Below are positions 49,501-61,569 of a DNA stretch of 64,000 bases, in pieces. The position numbers and the translations under genes are program-made. The notes beneath the pieces were generated by a model. The model worked only from the letters and a program-made list of their open reading frames with translations. It was not told the DNA's origin and did no database searches. The DNA is from Megalonaias nervosa. Lineage: Eukaryota > Mollusca > Bivalvia > Unionida > Unionidae. The first letter of the stretch is position 1; the number at the start of each line of letters is the position of its first letter. The stretch is from assembly GCA_016617855.1 (NCBI GenBank), contig JAECUM010003293.1, positions 21,892 to 85,891 of the forward strand, written 5' to 3'.

Positions 49501-52500
49501 GTGTTTTAATATTCTGCCCATCTTTGACGTACCATTTGTTTGTTAGCGAGACGCGTGGCGCTCTCAGTACTCGGTGTTAGAGATGTTCCTGATTAATGTC
49601 TTCAAAGAATTAATAATTGCAGTTGCATTAGTTTATAAATATAAGGAAGATTTCCATTGGTCACAACAAAACCATGTGATCAGACTCGACTGCGTTTATT
49701 TCTGTGTAAACTGTACGTAGAACTACTTTATACTTCTATAAATACAAAGTAACTAATGTAAACATTGAATATGAAGGCATATATACTACATGCCTTTAAT
49801 AGGAAATAAAAACGGTGGGTTTTTATTTTATTTAGAAAATTGAATAAATTGATTTGACAGAATAAATAACACATCTCTAAAGCTTTTATGAAGATAAATA
49901 ATTCTGTCGTTGACTAGATTTGAGGAAAGAAAGTTGGGAAATTAAAAATTTGCCAAGAACATTGGGAGCTATAGCACTTTTACTGAGGTTCGTTATAATT
50001 GAATTTAAAAATATAGGTAAATGGATATAGTGATTATTGGGGTGTGTGTCAAAGACTAATATTATAACAATTAGTCTCGCAGACATAAATGTTACGATGT
50101 CGGGATGGGTGGAGATAAATCCGGTTACTCCCCCACCGTACCTGTCAAGAACGATGTAGTACAATGTTTGACTATTGGACTTCCATCACTATATCCATGT
50201 ATCGATTGTCTTAATTTGGTTCGTAACAAGCCCCTGTAGGTTGATCGTTGTCTCTAATCTAATATACTATTCCAAACTGTACACAAACAGTTTCTTATAG
50301 ACTAATGCAAAATAGACATATTTAGAGGCAATATTTAAGGAAACAACTTGTAGGTACGAAATATTAACCATACATGTAGCGAAGTACTACATTCCTTGGT
50401 CTGACAAATGAGTAGCAATTCTACTGTTGAATTTCCAAATAATTCACTCGAGAGGCAAACAGACGTGAACACAACGGAGACTTTATCTGGCACTAAATTT
50501 ACTACGCAATCCAATAATTTTTTTTATCATGAGTCACAGAATGATTCTGTTAAAAAATGCGGCGATATTGTAACAGTTTTTATTTGAAATATTGTTTATC
50601 TCTTTTATTATTAAATGTTTTGCACATAGCGAAGGATAGTCAGAATTTCAACCAATTGTAAACTAAAAACTTTTTTTTCAATCTGTCTCTTCCACCCTTC
50701 ATCCACGCCGTCTCTCCTTACATCAGGATGAATGAATCTTAAAATCTGTAAAGATTGATGGCCCAGTTAAGAACGCATCAAAATGAACTGCAAACAAAAA
50801 AACCAGGCTTCAACAACATTCAGTGGCAAATAATAAACATTGTTATGAAACCACCTGCTTATATATAGTAATAAAAAGTAAGAGCGAATTTACATGTTAC
50901 CATTATTATAAACATGTCTAAAAATGATGGGGAAATCAGACAATAATCAACGTCAATTGCAAATAGCTATTAAACGACATAGTAAATTTCGGTCTGTTAC
51001 GGAAATAGAATGCATGCCAGGGAAAACTCACAATTCATGCCTGAATGCATATATAAACAAAACTAGCACACCTGATCCTTAGAGATAATCTCACAGTGAT
51101 TAAAATATGTTGTTTAATTATATTACACTTGTAAGTATGTTGGACAGTTGGTCAATACTTCTGCAATATACCCACCCATACCCCACCCGCAACGTTGACA
51201 AGCAAAAATATATCTTCATTTTCCCGTATAAATATTCATTAATGTGACAAAAGAAAACATAATTTGAAGCATTATATCTACAGTCCAAATTTGCGAAAAG
51301 TAGCTGTCCTGAAGGTATCGTAAAGTGTCTGAACTTCATATCTTTGATGTAGTAATGTAACCATCAATCACAACGAATGAGAAATGAATCCATGCAAATC
51401 GAAGGTCTAATTTTAAAAACGACATAAAAAGAAAATTGCGTTTTAAGCAAATATAAGAAACTACTTCACGCGTATATGAAATGACTCCAGAGAGACCTGC
51501 GAGGCGTTGTAGTGATTGTGAAGTAGAAATTCGTTTCTTTGTCACTCTTGACCTCGCCATTCGTGACAATACAGTGTTTCCACTTCATTCGTTAAATATT
51601 TACTCATATCAACTAAAACAAAGTTAATATTCTTTAGTTTGTTGTTTTTCCATATTACACAGTTAAGCACATGCTTTATTACTTCTTACTGGTACAATGT
51701 ATTTCTGTAAGTCATATATGAGAAACATTCAGCAGTTAATAGCTTCCAGTTCCCGAAACACCCATTGGACCTCCGCAACTTTAATTTTGTTCAAGTCTCA
51801 AAACTTTTCTGCAACTCTTTCTGCGTGCCAAGAAAGCAGGCAAACAATTTTTTCTATTCCAGTAGTTTTCTCTATTATTCGTTCATTCGCAATGTCAGTT
51901 GATCAGTTCAGTCTATGAAATGATTTCCGACAGACCTGCGTAGCTTGCATTTATTAAATGTTGCAAACACCATAATCTAAATAAAGTGTTATGTTAAGTT
52001 AGTTTTGTTCTTGACTCCTTCAAATGCATTTACACTTGTTCTGTAATCCATAGAATGTGTTTAATTAATGTTCTATTGATACGTTGCCTTTAAAGGTAAT
52101 TCAATGCTTTACGCGAAGATATTTGTAGAGATACAATAATTGACGGTTTAATTTGCATACGTGTGAACTGTCTTAATTTGCCAAGGCCAATACATATCTT
52201 GGCCTCCTTTGGAGATAGGAACAAGACATTGTTATTATCTGGGATAAATAACATGCTTCTAGATTTCATTTATGTTGAAAAACATTTTGTACGCAATATA
52301 TCACAACTTTTGTATCCTTTCAATATATTCACCATTAGTGAGGCGTAAAGGTAATGCATGTTTGTTTGTAAGCCATTAAACGGTGTATGCATGTACTTTC
52401 TCTGTAAATTTGCATAGTAGTAATATACAAAAGGCCTTTTCAATAAGTTTATCTTTCCAGAGAACCTTCATGATTTATTTCATAATGCCGCTGAACATAA

Positions 52501-53363
52501 GGCTACGAAAATGTCTCACAAGATTCCAGCAATTTTAAACCGCATTGGAAAGATGTAGCATGAAACTGAAAGTAAGGGCGGCAGTTACATGTACTTTCTG
52601 AGAAATACGTTATGTTGGCATTAAATAATACTTTTGCTCACTCCATATGCATGACTTGCTCCAAACCAAAAATCAGCAATTACATGTCTACTTGGACGAT
52701 AATACAGCGCGCTTTGATCTGCATTAATGAGATAGTTTGCCACATTGAACAGGAACCGAGCGGTTAAACATCTTTAAATTTTTGCCTATATGAAAGGTTA
52801 ATTTTAAAATTTGCCTCAACAGTATAATTCCAACACGCAGGCAATGTAGTTTATTAGGTTGAATGTTTTCACATTTGAGGCGCACGGAAGAACAAATTGT
52901 GCCACAGGTCCGATTCAGTCACACCCATGTGAGGCGCGCAGAAGACCAAAGTGTGCCGTAGGTTTGATTCATTCACACACATAGGACTGTGCTGGCACAA
53001 GTTAGAGTGATTTTAACGTGTAGACAAAATACTGACCTCCACAGATTATTACACAAATTCTTTTTGTTACTATTATCATTCTGCTGCACCTGCTAACAAT
53101 GTACACATTTAAATTATGAGATGTGAGTAAATGTAAAGTGGATTTTAGTGATAACTTTCCCATATCTATCTATCTATCAATCTATCTATCTATCTATCTG
53201 TGTGTGTACCTGTAATACTATTTGTTAGTTTTAATACTGTGATCACTACCTTATATTACAAAAACTAATTTTCTTACTATTATCATTTTCCTGAACCTGC
53301 TATCTGCTCACAAATTTAAATTATGAGATGTAAGTAAATACAAAATGTATTTTAGTGGTAACT

Positions 53364-53439
<76 letters not shown>

Positions 53440-54979
53440 CTATCAATCTTATCAATCATTAGTTCTGACCCTTTTTTGTATAAGCGTATAGGCACAAAAA
53501 CACAGCAATGGCATGTATAGCATCAATCGATAGATAGACGTATATAACTGTTACTGCTTTGGGTACTATTTCCTTTTCCAGTGCATAACTATTAACAGAT
53601 CAGTTGTCTTTCTTTCCCGATATTGATTCAAACTCGAAGCAGTGAAGAGCTCAAGCCTTAAGCTATTAAGGTAAAATCAATAAAATAAACCGAGTTTGAG
53701 ACAACTGCAAGTTATTTTGTATTGTGTAAAATATATGTACCTACGATTTAGCCCCTTATTGTTTTAGCGGTTTTATGTAACTGAATACGATAGGAGTCTC
53801 TTAAGTCCAAACCTAAGCTCCAGTAGGATGATATCCACTTTCACCTTGTTTTTTATATACTTATGAAGGCAAAATAGCATATGATAGCTAATTCTAATTC
53901 CAAAATACCCACTGGCCACATCAGAAATAAATTATCTATACGACCATTTTGCATGGTTTGGGTCTGATTTTTCTAGGAAAAAAATCAGCGTGATTTCTAT
54001 AGCATGACTGCTAAATATGAATTGCTGCATGTGCCTAATAACGTTTATTATCCTACTTTTAGTTACGCAAAATATATTTTCTATTGTAGCTAGCGGTTCA
54101 AACTGTTAGTACAATTGCAATACATCACTCTGTTGACTCAAGCAGCATTTGACCATCAAACACATTACTCTAACCGTGATAATTCTGCTGGTTTCAACAT
54201 GTCTGATACGTGTTATTTTGAGTCTTTTCTTAAAATGCCACTTTAAACATATCTGTCATCAACTGTATTTGACCTCGTAGCTTATTAAGATCAAATGTTT
54301 CTTGTCTACCTCACCACCTGAGTCTCGATTTAAAAATAGAAAGCACACATTTATAGTATACATCTGCTCCTTTTGGACTTCAACAGATCAAGGCGTTTTG
54401 GTACATAATAATGACTTGTTCTGTTTTGTTGCAACATGTGCTACCGCGTGAAAGCTCAATAAAATGATCAATAAATTACATTATTCTGTACATTATGAAC
54501 CACATTTTTACGATTTTGATTATTTTTTGTTTGCATTGTTGCTTTTAAAGGCACTTTTACCACAGTATTGTCCACGATGTCACGTGAGCTAAATGCCCTT
54601 TCCAAGGACACCTCGACAGATAATAAACTAATATCATATGTTGATAAATACGTCCATTTTCGTTTTGATTGTAGTTGTTAAGAACGAAACATTTTCTTAT
54701 ATCGGTTGATGAGATCTGTGTGCATGTATATGGTAATGTCTTAAGTTGCCAAAATACAAATTCATACAAACGGCAAACATGATTACAAAAACATTTATGC
54801 ACATTTATTTGGGTGTTATCATTTGTTTCAAAGTGGAAACGTAATCGATTGAAATTGTTTAATATAATTCTTCATTTGATGTTGAGTTTTATACTGAGAA
54901 CGTAGGAAGTTGTTGTATTTGTAGTAGTAGTAGCAGTAGTACTAGCAGTATTGTCGTTATGATTATTTCATTATTATTA

Positions 54980-55038
<59 letters not shown>

Positions 55039-55686
55039 GTTGTTGTTGTTGTTGTTGTTATTATTACCGTCTCAACTCTAAATCCATATAATTCAGCAAA
55101 TTATACCTTTGAATAAATATGTATTTTCCGGGGAAGGACTTTTGTCTGATACGAAAACTTGTAGCCCGACATCATTTGCCTAAAATACGATATCATTAAA
55201 CCAGGAGGTACGTACAGGTATAGCTGGTGCAGATTATAGTATCTAAACATACGTTGAATGAATATCAATCCGTGCGTAAATAAAGGCCAATAACTACCTT
55301 ACCCGGGTTGAATTAAAACCCCAATGCCTCCGTTAGGTGCAAAAAAGTAGTATATGCCAAATCATCTGAGCAATACTGAATCTTGAAAGATATTGGTCCT
55401 AAACATAGTAGAGGTCCATTAAAAGCAGATAAAATCGACGTTTCATAACTTTATGAGCCATATAGGTTCTCGCTCGAACTGATAAACACGGTCAATTTTC
55501 ATCGTTGATGAGCGGATTTCTGTCGAAAGCTGCAAAGCAAGCATTAATAACGTCACTGTTGTAAACGTAAGAAGCAAACACCACTCTATGTCGGATTGCC
55601 TTCAGCCCAAGTTCGCACTTCATTATATATTCCAGCGACCCAGCTGATCACCAATATTAGTTCGAATGTTAATTGTCTGTAATGTA

Positions 55687-55873
55687 GTAGTATACATAGA
55701 TGAGGTTCCTTTTCCCAGAGACCCCCTACCCCCCCCAAAAAATGTATACGTTAAAATTTTTGTCAGCATCTTTTTTTTAGCTTAAAATGACGACAGTCAT
55801 ATTTCTGACAAAATATGTTTTGTCCAGGGTAGGGAGTCTCTGGGATTAGGAACAATTCATCTATGTATACTAC
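55687..55873. mobile_element. 187-bp MITE-like element with TA target duplication
   Basis: Ends are GTAGTATACATAGATGA and its reverse complement TCATCTATGTATACTAC, and similarity between the two termini extends about 45-50 bases inwards with small gaps. TA flanks both sides (55,685-55,686 and 55,874-55,875), as for Tc1/mariner-derived MITEs. It sits at the outer end of the right palindrome arm and has no copy in the left arm. Non-coding. Confidence 0.8.
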
Positions 55874-55968
55874 TATTACAGCCCCTATACTTATTAGCTA
55901 AAAAAGTAATGTTATTATTTTTATAGCTTAGACAAAATTTGATATTAAACAATAAAATATTATATATA

Positions 55969-56292
55969 ATGTATCACTATAATCCAATCCGACATGTTGG
56001 ATTTGATCTAACAAACACATTTTGTAAGAGATTTAATTCGATTAGGGCAGCCTCAAGCTATACTGGTATAAAACCTAAAATAATAAGCGATTGAATTAAA
56101 AAAGTTGGTTACCATATATCACCAAAATATGGGTCAATATGGTTATTCGCGACTGAAAATGACGAACGAATAAGAGGTTGGGCAGATGATGTGATGACAT
56201 TTTTTGACAATATGGTTGATATTTTATTTGATAGTGATATTTCTAAAGCTGTACAAAATGAAACATCTACTGTTGTAAATCATATTTTATGA
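55969..56292 (+). pseudogene. Hypothetical protein (Element 3, left side), one TGA
   Basis: ATG 55969 opens a 107-codon frame to TGA 56290, with a single TGA at 56092. Recognisable segments include GFDLTNTFCKRFNS and WADDVMTFFDNMVDILF (acidic helix). No family recognised. AT-rich codon use resembles the rest of Element 3, so it probably belongs to it rather than to the palindrome. Confidence 0.35.
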
Positions 56293-56844
56293 TAATCTTT
56301 TTCGTATCTGCTGACTCTCATTGCCAGAATATCTGTTAACATACTGTCAATAATACGAAACTCGCGTATTAAATCGTCCATATCATATTTTATACCAAGC
56401 AAATAAGATCGTATCTGATCAAGTCATTTTTTATAGGTGATACTTGCTGTTTTACATGCATTTTTTTTTTAGTTGCAGGACGAGGCTCAATTTTTTTACA
56501 CGCTGTTCCAAGAGAAACACCAACGCCGGATATTATTAACAAAAAGGGATTTAATGATGCTCCACTTGAAATTATACCACAGCAAGTCATTAACAATGGC
56601 AAATATGATATCACTCGAAGTATTCTGTTATAGTATTTGTAACATTTTTTCACGCACCAAAGTTTTTTTTATGATAACATCTGTAATATTGCATTAGAGC
56701 GTCCACATCTTGTTTTGGAATTTTATCTGAAATATGATTAAAATCAACTATACTTTTTTTTCCATTATATAATATTTGTTTACAGATTTCATACAATAGT
56801 GCCAGTCCCTGAGTTTGATTCATTATACTTAATGACGTTGTCAT
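56288..56844 (-). pseudogene. Hydrophobic-segment protein (Element 3), frameshifted
   Basis: Minus strand from ATG 56844 (MTTSLSIMNQTQGLALLYEI). A frame change near 56,650 leads into a frame with a hydrophobic stretch (PLLMTCCGIISSGASLNPFL, then ISGVGVSLG) and a Lys-rich part. A second change near 56,395 leads to a charged C-terminal helix (MDDLIREFRIIDSMLTDIL). The layout, helix then Gly/Ser-rich hydrophobic region then helix, suggests membrane association. I do not recognise a named family. Confidence 0.4.
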
Positions 56845-56879
56845 CTAAGTAACTATAATTAAACCAGGAAAATCAGCTA

Positions 56880-58038
56880 CAAATTCCAGACACCACCAAT
56901 AACGTCTAGGGGGTATTTCCTTTGATGTTAACGTAAATGTTTCTTTGGTGTTCTTTTTAGCATCACCAATAGAGGATTAGAATGTACATTCGGTGATTCA
57001 AAAGATGAAGTGACCGCAATAATTTCCAAACCGTATATGGATAGACTGTATAACCCATTTACTTCTGCAGTATGTTCGAGAGTGTTATCGCTCCGTGTCC
57101 ACATTCATGATCCTGATGCTACTGTGTATACCACACTGATGATCTGCCTGTGAGGAATTTTAATCAGATTCGTTTTTTCAATGATATTAGGAATTCCGCT
57201 AACAATATCGTTTAGTTTTGTGTTAATGTCAGCGAGTTTAATATCTACAACCGCTGGATTTCCAAAAAATTCATTAATAGATTTGTTTATATTTCTACGA
57301 AATTTAGAAACGTTTGTATGTGATTGGAAAAATCAGTTCTAAATGCGTTAATTCCATCGTTGATTGTTGTTATTGCTGTTACCGTCGGAATGTTGCTATC
57401 GTCGACGTATTTTATTTTTGTTGCTGCGTCAAAATCTGTTTCTGGTGTTCTGAGATCATTAATACCATTATTATTCATATTGAGAAATGCACGCATTATA
57501 CCACCGCGCACTAACACATACTTAGATTCTTGATCGTCGACGTATTTTTTTGTTGCTGCGTCTGATTCTGCAGCTGGGTCTCCAAGGTTTGTAATTTTAT
57601 TTTTATTCATGATAATAATACCTGTAACTATCCCACCTATTTTATCAAGTTTATTATCATCAACATATTTCAACTGCAAATAACTTACCGCTTGTGTTTG
57701 ATTTAAGTTTGCTGGTGGATACCTGGTCTCCAAATTTACATTTTTTTTGTCCTGACATATCTAAGTTACCGCTTAAAGTTCCACCAGATTTATCTAGTTT
57801 ATTATTGTTTACTAATTTAAGTTGTGCATAACTAACAGCTTGTGTTTTAACGACATTTATTGGTGGATAATATGTTTCTAACTCTAGAACTCATTGATTT
57901 GACATAAACAAGTTTCCCGTCATTGTGTCGCTGGATTTTTTTCAGGTAACCTGATAAATCAACCTTACCGTCTGTTATTGTTGTACTTTCAGCTGACGAA
58001 TCTCCTACTAATGTTCCAAATTTTGTATAATAGCTCAT
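56880..58038 (-). pseudogene. Fibre/spike-like repeat protein (Element 3), frameshifted
   Basis: Minus strand from ATG 58038 (MSYYTKFGTLVGDSSAES). Two long repeats carry QTQAVSYLQLK or a variant followed by NKLDK[S/I]GG, and at least three shorter modules follow the pattern GG, hydrophobic residues, N-rich turn, then DAAT and KYVDD. Such modules occur in trimeric tail-fibre and virus attachment proteins of phages and large DNA viruses. The C-terminal part (about 57,280-56,880) looks beta-rich and contains stops. Frame changes near 57,850 and 57,735. It is divergent from the ATPase gene. A receptor-binding role is inference from repeat architecture. Confidence 0.55.
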
Positions 58039-58095
58039 TATTTATTTATAGTCTGACAATTTTTTTTTTATATAACATAAAATTGTATAACAATA
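58039..58095. promoter_or_regulatory. 57-bp divergent intergenic region with TATATAA
   Basis: Separates the fibre-like gene (-) from the ATPase (+). TATATAAC at 58,069-58,076 and GTATAAC near 58,085 lie in it. Similar TATATAA boxes precede the starts at 58,801, 60,390 and 63,150. Confidence 0.4.
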
Positions 58096-58783
58096 ATGGC
58101 AAAATCGTCGATATTAAATTTTGATACAGAGCGGTTGGTGAAACATAAACATAACAATGAACTTCCAGATTGTCATTATCTTATTGTTGGAAGAACTGGA
58201 TCGGGAAAAACAAACTTGCTTATGAATTTACTTCTCGGAGATAAATTTAACTACGATCGCGTTTATATTTACACAATTAATCTACAACAAGATAAGTACG
58301 AGCTACTTAACACTTATAATGACAAACTTCGTGATGATCTTGAGGCTGGCGAAGATTTTTTTATTATCAAACAACCAGAAGAACTTGTCCCAGTTAATCA
58401 ACTTGATTCGTCCAAACACAAGATAGTTGTTTTTGATGATATTCCGCTAAACAACGAGGAAATGAATAAATTAAAATCATATTTTTCATTATCACGTAAT
58501 AAGAAATGTAATTCTATTTATCTCGCTCAGGGTTTTTATAATGTTGACAGATTTATTAGGCGAAATACTGGTTGTTTTATATTATTTCCAGGACTTGACA
58601 ATGTTCACGTTAGAAATATCGCGAACGAGAAATGTGGCGATGTAACAAAAGATAAATTTATTGATTTATATCATCAAGCAACGGCAAATAAATATGACTT
58701 TTTTTTTGTTTGATAAATTAACAAATGATACGAGTAAAATGTTTCGATGTTGTATTGAAAAATATCTACAATGCTTTTTATAG
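58096..58783 (+). CDS. Polinton-type packaging ATPase (Element 3), frame break in a T run
   Basis: ATG 58096. P-loop IVGRTGSGKTNLL at about residues 32-44 and Walker B KIVVFDDIPL at about 114-123 are intact, followed by SIYLAQGFYNV (sensor-like) and a basic/acidic C-terminal part. The first frame stops at 58711-58713 just after a run of nine T. The frame beginning right after the run reads FDKLTNDTSKMFRCC to TAG 58781-58783, so a one-base run-length difference separates the two parts. The family's length supports the longer form. Motor for capsid filling; it shares its upstream region with the fibre-like gene. Confidence 0.85.
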
Positions 58784-58800
58784 AAGATAGTATATAATTA

Positions 58801-60325
58801 ATGGAAAGACAAGCAAAGTACAGAAAACATATAGAAAATCTAAAAAAACTTGCACAATCTCATGCAAAATTTAAGCAGCAAATACAGCAAGCACGACGTG
58901 GCCAAGTGGTTGCAGCAGAAACAGCAGCAGCTGTTCTCAAACCAGTTACTGAAGCTTTACTTGGAAAACAACCTGAAACTAAACCATTATCAGAAGAAGA
59001 ATTTAAAAAAAAGACAAGAAGAAGGTTTTCTCAGACTAGTTAAAGAACAACAAGAAGCAACTGCTGGAAGAATTATTACTAGATCTGATGCGGAGAAAAA
59101 AAGATTAGCAGAGGCACTTGCAGCAAATATAGCTAATCCTGTTGCTAGACAAGCTGTAATAGATCGGCTGATAAATAATCCACTGGGACTTCAACAGAGA
59201 TTAGCAGAAGCAGTAGTAGTTAGACCAATTGAGAGAAGGTTAGAACAAAAGGAAGAGCTTAGAAGAGATAGGAAACTATAGAAAAAATACAAAAAGATTT
59301 GAAAATGATTTAGAAAATATAAATAGCAAAATAGGAGATAACGAATATAAAGATTTTAATAAAAAATATAGTGAATTTCGTGGTGTGAAAATACATCATG
59401 TTAGCAAAGATAATTTTAAAGCAGACGAAAAAATTAAAGAGCTAGAAAAGATAAAAAGAAGATAGTGAGAAGAACCGTAGCGATATAGTTTTAGAAAGAA
59501 AAAAAAATATCGTGAGAGTATTAAATTATATCGACATGGAATTATTGCTGATCTTTATATTAAGGTTATTAATAATATAAGAAATAAAGAACACAAAAGT
59601 CATCACAATAGTAACTTAAGTACCGAAGCAAAATTATTGGATAAAGAACCAGAAGAATCGGTATATGCATATGAATCTCCTATGATAACTGATACAGATT
59701 TACAAAAATCACTTGAGGAAGATAATGAAAATTATCGTAAAAAATATAAAAACCAAGCAAAACAAGAAATAATGGATTCGGAATATTTTGCTTTTATGAA
59801 AGATAATGACATTTCTGACGTTGATAATATTTATAATTGGAAAAAAGATAAATGCGATAATCTTATTAAAAAATTAACTGATATTACAGGAAAAAATATA
59901 AGAGATTACGGAGGAATTGATACAGCTGAAATAAAAGATATTGAAGGACTTTATGAAAAAAACTAGAAACGCTGTTATTGCTGCTGTTTTAAAAAATACT
60001 GCAGAAAAATTTAGAGATAAAGAATATGTTGAAATTTTTTTTTTTTAACTTTTTTAAAATTATTTAAAAGTTATGATAATAATCGCTTTAAAAAAAACTT
60101 TTAGAAAAAGAAAAAACTGGAACTGGAGTTAGAATATTTTCATCAGTTACTGAAATGATTGGCAGATTAATGCTATTGATATCATCAAAAGAAGCTGGAA
60201 AAGTTGGTGCTGAAATTGACAATGAAATTATTGACATACTTGATAATTTGAGATCAGAAAATTTATTAACATCTGACGAATACAAAACTTTACACCTTGA
60301 TTTGATACAAATCAAGGCGATTTAA
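58801..60325 (+). pseudogene. Long charged coiled-coil-like protein (Element 3), several run-associated frame breaks
   Basis: ATG 58801, three bases after TATATAA. Successive readable pieces: 58,801-59,043 (Lys/Gln-rich helix, then EEEFKKK), 59,010-59,280 (EEGFLRLVKEQQ, Ala-rich), 59,270-59,465, 59,520-59,966 (acidic, PEESVYAYESPM) and 60,090-60,325 (TGTGVRIFSSVTEMIG). Most changes of frame coincide with runs: A8 near 59,010, A9 near 59,505, A7 near 59,960 and T14 near 60,035. The pieces together would be about 500 residues, mostly helical. No family recognised. Its place between ATPase and minor capsid parallels the helix-rich genes of Element 1. Confidence 0.5.
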
Positions 60326-60389
60326 TCGTGGCGATTTAATTTTATAAATTTGTGTAATGAATTAATATAACAATTTTATATAAAAAAAA

Positions 60390-61151
60390 ATGTCAGCAAC
60401 ATTATTACTAGACTCTAGCCAATCTGATAAAGATAGCGCAAATTTTTCAGTAAAGTATATTCCGCCAATAGAACTAGATCATGAAAAACAATATGAAATT
60501 GGACTAATTTCTTGCACTTGTTGGTATTCTATAGCTAATGTAAAAACTGGAGTAAATGATGAATTTACATTTACTGTTCCTATACGTACTTCACCATTTG
60601 TCACGTGGAAAACAATTAAAATTCCACAAGGAACTTATAATGTCACTGATCTAAATAAAACAATAAAAGAACTTATAACAAAAAATAAAGGTATCGCTGA
60701 TAATTTTGAGCTTACACCAAATTATAATACGTTACGCGCTAGAATGAAATTAAAAGATATAACAATTAGTCTTGTATCGCAAACAAATATCGCACCACTA
60801 ATAGGATTTTATAATTATATATATCCTGCTCTTAATCGTGATAATCCCGAAACGTATGACGGCCAACTGCCAGTAAATACAACTGATGCAAACACAATAT
60901 TGGTAAATTGCTCTGTTGCACCTGGATCTTACTCAGCCTTAGGTAGTAAAGGACAAACAATATAAAGTTTTTTACCAGATGTTCCGCCAGGATCTCTGAT
61001 GCAATTTAGTCCACCTCAAGTTATTTATTATCCGTTAAACATTGAAAATCAAATAACAGAAGTAAGTATGCAGTTTACAGATCAGTCTGGAAGACAGTTA
61101 GATCTTAATAATGAAGTTGTTACTTATTATTTACATTTACGAGAACAATAG
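60390..61151 (+). pseudogene. Polinton minor capsid protein (Element 3), one stop codon
   Basis: ATG 60390, seven bases after TATATAA. Codons 1-253 form one frame to TAG 61149, broken only by TAA at codon 192 (60963-60965). N-terminal LLLDSSQSDKDSANFSVKY, then LDHEKQYEIGLISC, IPQGTYNVTDLNKTI and IAPLIGFYNY; the end reads VSMQFTDQSGRQLDL. This is the strand pattern of single jelly-roll vertex proteins of Polintons and matches Element 1's gene at 4238 in layout. A single base change accounts for the break, so a sequencing error or a young mutation is possible. Confidence 0.7.
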
Positions 61152-61196
61152 TAAACATATTTTCTAAGACAATAAAATTATACAACCTCAGATATA

Positions 61197-61543
61197 ATGA
61201 AACAGAGAAAAAAAGTTTATCGAAGAAAAATAGTCGGAGGATTTTTGGGAAATATATTTGCTAAAATTATAGAAAATGTTCCAGGAATAGCTCATAAAGT
61301 TGCACCAATTGCACTTGACGCGTCAAAAGCTTTTGCAACTGGAGCTGCATCTGCTGCTGGAACTGCTGTTGGACAAAAAATAGCTCATAAAATAAAAAAA
61401 CGACAATCAAACAAGCTATTTCAGAAATCGCACCAACAAAAGAAACTCAGCGAGCAATGATAACAACAACAAAAAGACTTTTATCACCGAAAGGAGAACA
61501 AATTATAACAAAATTAATATCTAAAGTAACAACGCCACAATAA
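61197..61543 (+). pseudogene. pVI-like GGF virion protein (Element 3), frame break in an A run
   Basis: ATG 61197. Basic head KQRKKVYRRKIVGGFLGNIF, then an amphipathic/Ala-rich helix region (SKAFATGAASAAGTAVGQK). The first frame ends at 61458-61460; another frame starting at the A7 run near 61,395 continues with ISEIAPTKETQRAM to TAA 61541. Basic head, GGF and Gly/Ala-rich helix resemble membrane-active or core virion proteins. It sits between the minor and major capsid genes as in Element 1. Confidence 0.55.
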
Positions 61544-61569
61544 TTTTGTATAACCTAATAATTAAAAAA

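Noticed and set aside
60088..60315. Minus-strand 75-residue ORF
   Set aside because: Shadow of the + strand charged protein of Element 3, whose + frame has the more natural composition and ends before the minor capsid gene.
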